From positions 3,111,206 to 3,175,205 of the forward strand of contig NC_044930.1 of assembly GCF_003576645.1 (NCBI RefSeq): a stretch of DNA of 64,000 bases. Reading direction: 5' to 3'. The stretch is from Ipomoea triloba. Lineage: Eukaryota; Streptophyta; Magnoliopsida; Solanales; Convolvulaceae. A program made the translations under genes and the position numbers. Shown here in pieces: positions 58,182 through 64,000 of the stretch; the stretch's first letter is position 1; each line of letters begins with the position of its first letter. The notes beneath the pieces were generated by a model. It saw only the letters and a list, made by a program, of their open reading frames with translations, was not told where the DNA came from and did no database searches.

Positions 58182-59762
58182 ATAGGAATAGAGTTTTTTC
58201 CCAAAATGGTCCCTCGACTATTGCTCATTCTCAATTTTGCATTTCGACTTTCAATTGCACCTAATGTGGTCCCTCGACTTTCAAAAACTCACCCAATTTG
58301 GTCATCCGTTACATATTCCGTCAAATCAGTGTTAAAATGGAGGGCATTTTCGTCCATTTACCTATTGTTAGCCTAATAACCATTGAGAAATAGTTGAGGG
58401 ACCATTTTGAGAATAGCCAATGAACCATTTTGGGAAAAACTATTTTATTTATTTCATTTTTGGTTATTTTCATTTTTTAGACTCTATAAAATTTGAATTT
58501 CTATACATTTTTTTCTTATAAATATAAATAGTTAAAATCGTGCAATCCATCCTAAATTTTTTTAACTTTTTTACAAACTATTCCTATGCAGATTTACAAT
58601 AACTTTCGTAAATTTTATAAATACTCATTTTTTAAGCACCGATTAAAATAATTCTTAGTCACATTCGTAGTACTAAATATATTACTTTGGATTTTTTTAT
58701 AAATAAGATATAATATTATTAAACTCAAATAATTAAAAATAATGTGCCCACAGCACAAAAGATTTTATGATTGACTTAAAAAATTAACTATAAATTTTAT
58801 TTTTGAATACAAATTGACAATTATTAAACATTATTTATAATAATTATTGTGTCTCGTGTAATATACTAAAATTATTAGGTAGGATTTTTATAATTAAGGT
58901 ATAATTTAATTAAATCAAAATTATTAAAAATAATATGTCCACATTACAAAATAAATTATACTTGCCTTAATAATTAATAAAAAAAATAAGAAGAGGAAAA
59001 CATATAAAAGATGTCATAAAATATCTTAAATAATGTAAATTAATATAAAATTTAATAATTACTTCGAAATCAAATACATAAAATATTGCAGGAAACATTG
59101 ACGAGATTTTACTTTTCGGCTCACCTGAGAAGTTTACTAGAAAAATTTACCTTTCGGTCCAATATTTTCCCTACATTTTACACTCTTTGGGTGTCTACGC
59201 TTGAAAAAAATATTATTTTCAATGGTAAAAGTAATATTTAATGTGATACATAGTGATTGATTGTCTATGAACATAAAAAAAAAAAATGTATATGAGTATT
59301 TATGAAATTTACGGAACTTATTGTAAAACTTCATATGAATGGTTTGTATATTTAGAGTGGAAAAGTCTGTAAAGAAAGTTAAAAATTTTGAGGTTGGATT
59401 GCGCGATTTTAACTATTTATACTTGTAAGAAAAAAATGTATCGAAATTCTAATTGTATAGAGTCTAAACAATGAAAATAAACAAAAATGAAATAAATAAA
59501 ATAGTTTTTCCCAAAATGGTCCCTTGACTATTCTCAAAATGGTCCCTCAACTATTTCTCAATGTTTATTAGGCTAACAATAGGTAAATGGACGAAAATAC
59601 CATCCATTTTAACATTGATTTGACGGAATATGTAACGGAGGACCAAATTGGGTGAGTTTTTGAAAGTCGAGGGACCACATTAGGTGTAATTGAAAGTCAA
59701 AATACAAAATTGAGAATGAGCAATAGTGGAGGGACCATTTTGGGAAAAAACTCATAGGAATA
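58182..59762. mobile_element. Non-autonomous MULE-like element with 9-bp target duplication
   Basis: ATAGGAATA at 58182-58190 and 59754-59762 is a perfect 9-bp duplication. The element (58191-59753, 1563 bp) begins GAGTTTTTTCCCAAAATGG and ends with its exact complement. The inverted arms continue, imperfectly, for about 440-460 bp (to about 58630 and from about 59290). A 9-bp duplication plus long terminal inverted repeats is typical of Mutator-like elements. The interior is AT-rich with no transposase frame. Confidence 0.85.
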
Positions 59763-59944
59763 TTATTACATGAGTATGCAATTATCATTTTTCATGTTGA
59801 AGTTGATTTTAGTGCAAGCTTTCTTCACGGGGGCCATAAAGGTGGGTCCATATGATATTTGTTTTAGATTAATATATTACTCCGTATATATTATATGAAC
59901 ATATTAACCAAAAAAAAAAAAAATTTAAAAACTCTGGAACACTG

Positions 59945-61014
59945 CAATTTTGCTTGAAACTTCTCTAAAGGGAAATTGATTATGTTCTTTTATTTAGAGA
60001 TTGTATAAATCTCATACCAATATAATAACATTGTAAATCATATAAGAAAGATAAATCACACTAGAAAAACTCTGTACAACGAACTCGATTAATAGAATAT
60101 TGATAAAAATCGAATAGCTAGTAAGGTGAGGGGTCCAGTAACACCCACTGCCTATACATATATAGCGTTTGCTTCATCTTAACTATTTATCTTCTCCTGA
60201 ATCACTTTGTCACAAGGGAAGAACAACTAACATTGATGGTGATCAAGACTTGTACTCAGAGCAAAGCATTATATTATATTCTTGTCCTCTTCTTAAATAT
60301 GGCCATGATTGTAACACTGTCAAATACAAATTTCCCATTCTAATCTGCACCTCATTTCTTCAAAACTACTGCCAATATGCCCCTTTTTACTGCTCTTTAG
60401 CTTATTTCAGTCTTATCTTTCCTATTCCTTAATTATTGTCACATTTCTTGAGCTCACACTTCACAAGTGCTATCTGCTGGGTTGGAAGCTAAAAAGGTAC
60501 CATATTTCTATATATCTTTTTTGCCTTACTGTGATGTATTTTAATTGCTTGCTATATGCTACCATATAACACAAAAAGAGAAGAATTATGAGCACTTGAT
60601 CAAGTAAAAGGTGTTCTTTTAGTCCCAACATTAATGCCCTTACTTGATTTTATACTATATCATAATCAAGACTATATATATATTGATCGAAATTAATGCA
60701 TGTAGCCTGAGTAAAAAAGGGATTTCATGAAACCCTAATCAAATCCGTCGAGCTATTGATTTAGTAACTACTAGATTTCAACTTCAACTTCTGGAAGCAG
60801 TCCATTAATCTTCTTGGTTTGAGTCAATCGACTATGTATGGACAACCTAGGCTGGATGGTTTATTTACTCCTTGTGGTACTTTAATTTGCCGACTAAGGT
60901 TGTCACAAGACATAATTAACCCAGTATGTACACACCTTCAGGTAGTAGCCATCTAATTTGGTTGAATTGTTGAATTGTTTTGATTTGTAGAGATCAGAAG
61001 AATTGGGAGCTAGG
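59945..61014 (+). promoter_or_regulatory. 5' region of the first CC-NLR copy
   Basis: This stretch is a diverged copy of 62680-63656: TTTTGCTTGAAACTTC, ACACCCA, TCACTTTGTCACAAGGG versus TCACTTTCTCATAGGGG, and TTCCCATTCT all recur in order. A GT site after GGTTGGAAGCTAAAAAG (about 60496) and an AG just before AGATCAGAAG suggest a 5'-UTR intron in both copies. Confidence 0.55.
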
Positions 61015-61461
61015 ATGGAATTTGTATCTGCCCTACTGAAGCCAGTTCTTGAAAGAATAGTAAACCCAGTTTTGGAAGAGATTGGATACATGTTTGAGTA
61101 CAAAAGCAACATTGAGAATTTCAGAAACAAAGTGCAGAAGATAAAGGTTATGAGAGATGGGGTGAAAGAAAGAATTGAGGAAGAGGAGAAAAACCTGCAG
61201 ATTGTGGCACCCAGAGTGAAGGCATGGCTACATGAAACAGACAAAATCACTGCCAAGGAACAGACAATTTTGGCCAAGAAGTCCGATGTTGAAAAAGGTT
61301 GTTTCAAAGGTTTTTGCCCAAATCTTAAGCTGCGTTATTCTTTGAGTAAGAAAGCCAAGAAGGGTTCACAAGATGCTGTTGAACTCCTCGGGGAAGGTTA
61401 CCAGTACTCCAATTTTTCCCGTTTAGGTCCTTTCCTGTCCCAACGCTCATTCGTCATTTAA
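61015..61461 (+). pseudogene. Truncated CC-NLR: coiled-coil domain only
   Basis: The frame from MEFVSALLKPVLERIVNPVL gives 148 aa; the copy at 63657 starts at the equivalent Met. It is the N-terminal coiled coil of a CC-NBS-LRR immune receptor. The motifs VKAWLHETDKI and GCFKGFCPNLKLRYSLSKKA are typical of the At4g27190/RPS2-like group. After LLGEGYQYSNF the sequence leaves the family consensus and stops at SQRSFVI. No P-loop, NB-ARC or LRR coding sequence was found in the following 2.2 kb. It is either a decayed copy or a short CC-only gene. It forms a tandem pair with the copy at 63657, start codons 2642 bp apart. Confidence 0.75.
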
Positions 61462-61876
61462 CTTGTGATTCAATCAATCAATTTACATACAAAATTAAGT
61501 CGTGTTATGTATTGTAAAGTGTACATTATGAGTGATTTTCGGGTGATTTAATATTTAATAGTTGTTTGGAATTAAAGATGAGGTACATCCGTACATGCAT
61601 GGGCAGCAAAAAAATAAATAAAATATAATATAATATAATGTAATTCTATATATATGATTTATGATAGATATATTACATTACAATGTAAATGAGTCCAGAG
61701 CAAATCAACTCGGTAGAGCGGACCGACTAAATTAGGAGCCCAAGGCCGAGTCTTGAGCTTGACACCTCGGAGGTCTAATACATACACAAATAATATATTT
61801 TTAATATATTAAAAATATAAATTTTATCACACAAGTGTATGAACCATGATAAATGTAATAATGATTGGTACATAGC

Positions 61877-62691
61877 TTCAAGCAAAATAAAAAGGGGAAA
61901 GAAGAAGTAGATATGCAGAGAGGGTGGGGAAGACCTGGTCCACCAAATCGTTTTTCATTAATACTCTCCTACATTTATTTATATTTTACTCTACAAGCTA
62001 CAAACATCATGATTCATTTTCTTCTTCTTTTCTTTTTCTTTTTTTTTTCTATGTCGGGTTGATCTTCTATATCATTTATACGTGCAAGAAATTTGATCGA
62101 TCAATGTCTCCCATAATAAAATACATAGAAGTATCTATCTTATGTACATATATAAGATCATATCTCTTGAACATATAAATATACATGTGACAGAGAAACT
62201 TGAAATCATTTAAACTACTCAAAATTTATGGCTTACATGAATCTTATGATAAGTTCGTGAATTTAAGATATACTCTAACAAAAAATAGAGACTGGGTTCA
62301 AGCTAAGTATGAACCAGGAACAGAGATGGAAGCAGAAATTGAGGATTAGGTGCTAGCTAAGTATGAGCTACGGTACCATGGTGGAACCAATGGAGCCAGG
62401 AATCAGAACTAGGTGTAAGTTAGGTATGAGCTAAGAATCAAGGTGGAATCAGTGGAGTCAAAAATTAGGGACTAGGTGCGAGCTAGGGTTCCATGGTGGA
62501 ATCAATGGAACCAGAAATCAGAAACTAGGAACATGTCAAAAAAAAAAAAAAAAACGAATCATGATGTTTGTAGGAGTAAAAAGATAAATGGAGGAGAGTA
62601 TTAATGAAAAAAGATTTGGTGGACCAGGTCTTCCCCACTTCTCTCTGCATATATACTTCTTAGCTTCTTTCCCCTTTTTATTTTGCTTGAA
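61877..62691. repeat. Inverted repeat, arms about 140 bp
   Basis: The left arm 61877-62019 (TTCAAGCAAAATAAAAAGGG, then TGGGGAAGACCTGGTCCACC) and right arm 62552-62691 (its complement) are highly similar. The right arm is continuous with the NLR promoter repeat (TTTTGCTTGAAACTTC), so the left arm is an inverted copy of promoter-proximal DNA. Confidence 0.75.
62288..62534. repeat. Minisatellite, about 60-bp unit, four copies
   Basis: Each unit contains a form of AGCTAAGTATGAGCTA, GGTGGAATCAATGGARCCAG (R = A/G) and GAAATCAGAAACTAGG. Units diverge by perhaps 15-25 percent. It sits in the loop between the inverted arms. Confidence 0.75.
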
Positions 62692-63234
62692 ACTTCCCTA
62701 AAGGAAAAGGGACTATATTCTTGCTCTGATACTACGGTGAACAGGCCCCATAACACCCAGAGCCCAGAGCAATCTTCTGCATTTTTTGAAGTAATTAAAG
62801 TGTTTGCTTGATCCTATTTGTCTCCTCTCAGAATCACTTTCTCATAGGGGGAGAACAATGCTGATGGAGTCTTCTTGTACTTGGAGAAAAGCATCATATT
62901 CTTCTCCTCTCTTATATATACCTAGCCATGATTGCAACACCTATATACTATCCGACACAAATTTCCCATTCTGCAGCTCATCACTTCAAGCCTTTACTGC
63001 CACTTCCATAGCTTATTTCAATCTCATCTTTTCTAGTTCTTGTCACATTTCATCAGTTTACAACTGCTGGGTAATCAATCTGGTCACTCTTGGTTGGAAG
63101 CTCAAAAGGTACCGCATTTCTATCTTTGCTTTATTTTTATGTATTTAAACTGTTTGATATATTGTGCCACCAGAGCAAAATGAGAAATAATTGTGTGCAC
63201 TGAAGTAAAAGTTGCTCTTCTAGTTCCAAGATTA

Positions 63235-63405
63235 ACTATCCTAGCAACAGCGCCTTGTGACCCAAGGAGATAAATCAATCTAGGTTGGTTATGGCTGACC
63301 TTCTCAAACTAAGAAGGCCAATAGGTCACTCCCATCGGAGTTAAACTTAGAACCTTGTAGTTACCAAGCAAACAGTCTGACCAACTTGGCTAGGTTGGAC
63401 CGATT
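63235..63405 (-). mobile_element. SINE, minus strand, in the second NLR 5' region
   Basis: CTTGTGACCCAAGGAGATAA, ATGGCTGACCTTCTCAAACT, AAGAAGGCCAATAGGTCACT, GTAGTTACCAAGCAAACAGT and CTGACCAACTTGGCTAGGTT match the 37272 and 52493 copies. The first NLR copy lacks it, so it post-dates the duplication. Confidence 0.65.
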
Positions 63406-63656
63406 AATGCCCTCACTTGATTTGATGCTTTATTGTTAGCAAGTCTATTGAAAATGTGTGTGTGTGTGTGTGCTTTTGTAGAATTGAAGAGATTGTGCAT
63501 TCCAAACTTTAGATTGAAAGGATTAGATGCATTTAGGATGAAGCTTTAAATCTAATTTGGATATATAACATGTTGGTCAAGTAGGTGTAATGGTTTCTTT
63601 TTATTTGTTAGGAGAGAAAAGAACTACTTTTGTAGAGACCAAACGGATTTGGGAGG

Positions 63657-64000
63657 ATGGAATTTGTATCTCTCCTAGTGACACCGATTCTTGAAAGAAT
63701 TGTAAAACCAGTTTTGGATGAGATTGGATATGTGTTTCAGTACAAAAGAAATATGGAGAGTTTCACAATGAAAGTGGAGCGGGTAAAGGATATGAGAGAT
63801 GGGGTGAAAGAGAGAATTGAGGTGGAGGTGAGAAACCTGCAGTCTATTGCACCCAATGTTAAGGGATGGCTAGATGAGATAGAGAAAATTACTGCCAAGG
63901 AAGAGAGCATTTTGGAAAAGAAAGCTGAGGTTGAAAAAGGCTGTTTTAAGGGCTTGTGCCCAAATCTTAAGTTGCGTTATACATTGAGTAAGAAAGCCAA
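63657..64000 (+). CDS. CC-NLR disease resistance protein, 5' part, runs off the window
   Basis: Open from MEFVSLLVTPILERIVKPVL to the window edge (114 codons) without a stop. The coiled-coil region is about 70 percent like the truncated copy at 61015 by eye, with VKGWLDEIEKI and GCFKGLCPNLKLRYTLSKKA. This group of intracellular receptors senses pathogen effectors; whether the NB-ARC and LRR parts follow cannot be seen. A leader intron may end near 63612 or 63634. Confidence 0.8.
   Translation, partial: MEFVSLLVTPILERIVKPVLDEIGYVFQYKRNMESFTMKVERVKDMRDGVKERIEVEVRNLQSIAPNVKGWLDEIEKITAKEESILEKKAEVEKGCFKGLCPNLKLRYTLSKKA

Larger units (their letters stand above)
61462..63656. other. Interval between the NLR copies
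   Basis: Contains a short tRNA-like SINE fragment (61695-61765), a pair of inverted arms, a 60-bp minisatellite and the promoter/5'-UTR of the second copy. No NB-ARC or LRR coding sequence seen. Confidence 0.55.

Noticed and set aside
61695..61765. Possible tRNA gene (AACTCGGTAGAGCGG)
   Set aside because: Resembles an A box but lacks a full cloverleaf and a proper B box at the right distance; taken as a SINE fragment.

Overview
The window is nuclear DNA from a flowering plant, most likely a eudicot. Genes have short GC-rich exons split by AT-rich GT-AG introns. There is a plant U6 snRNA gene with an Upstream Sequence Element, plant-only families (PIN auxin carrier, CLE peptide, CC-NLR resistance gene), dense MITEs and tRNA-derived SINEs, and long (TA)n arrays. 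The species cannot be fixed from sequence alone; an asterid is a low-confidence guess, partly from the SoPIN1/PIN1-like carrier. Assembly scars are visible: a single N at 8980 between two apparently identical 1.57-kb copies, and a 33-N gap inside a (TA)n array at 47916-47948.

Layout: 517-3516 (-) is a six-exon long PIN auxin efflux carrier. 3.9-13.1 kb is repeat-rich intergenic DNA: a foldback element, the 1.57-kb duplication and a SINE that has swollen to 1 kb by internal tandem repetition. 13.1-31.0 kb holds four tandem three-exon genes for classical short-chain dehydrogenases/reductases (SDR1-4, all +). SDR1/SDR2 and SDR3/SDR4 form two pairs; SDR3 is a pseudogene broken by a 7-bp deletion in its last exon. 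32.2-32.4 kb is a U6 snRNA gene. 32.9-36.9 kb (+) is an eight-exon hydroxymethylglutaryl-CoA lyase with an N-terminal presequence-like region and a C-terminal SKL tripeptide. 36.9-51.2 kb is almost gene-free apart from an intronless CLE peptide precursor (44244-44549, -). 51.9-52.1 kb (+) encodes MOZART1/GIP1, a gamma-tubulin complex partner; it converges on a nine-exon MED26-type Mediator subunit (54031-56838, -). 57.5-59.8 kb has two inverted-repeat transposons, one a MULE-like element with a perfect 9-bp target duplication. 60-64 kb is a tandem pair of coiled-coil NLR 5' ends: the first stops after the CC domain and the second runs off the window.

The genes are not a pathway; they are independent eukaryotic loci. 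The coherent unit is the SDR array, whose copies share a core-promoter block, exon lengths and catalytic motifs. The most unusual DNA-level signals are three tiny poly(A)-tailed insertions with 12-17 bp target duplications, the SINE that became a minisatellite, a MITE sitting inside (TA)n, and nested MITEs in introns. Exon boundaries were derived by hand from GT/AG sites, reading-frame phase and recalled family alignments; no database search was run.
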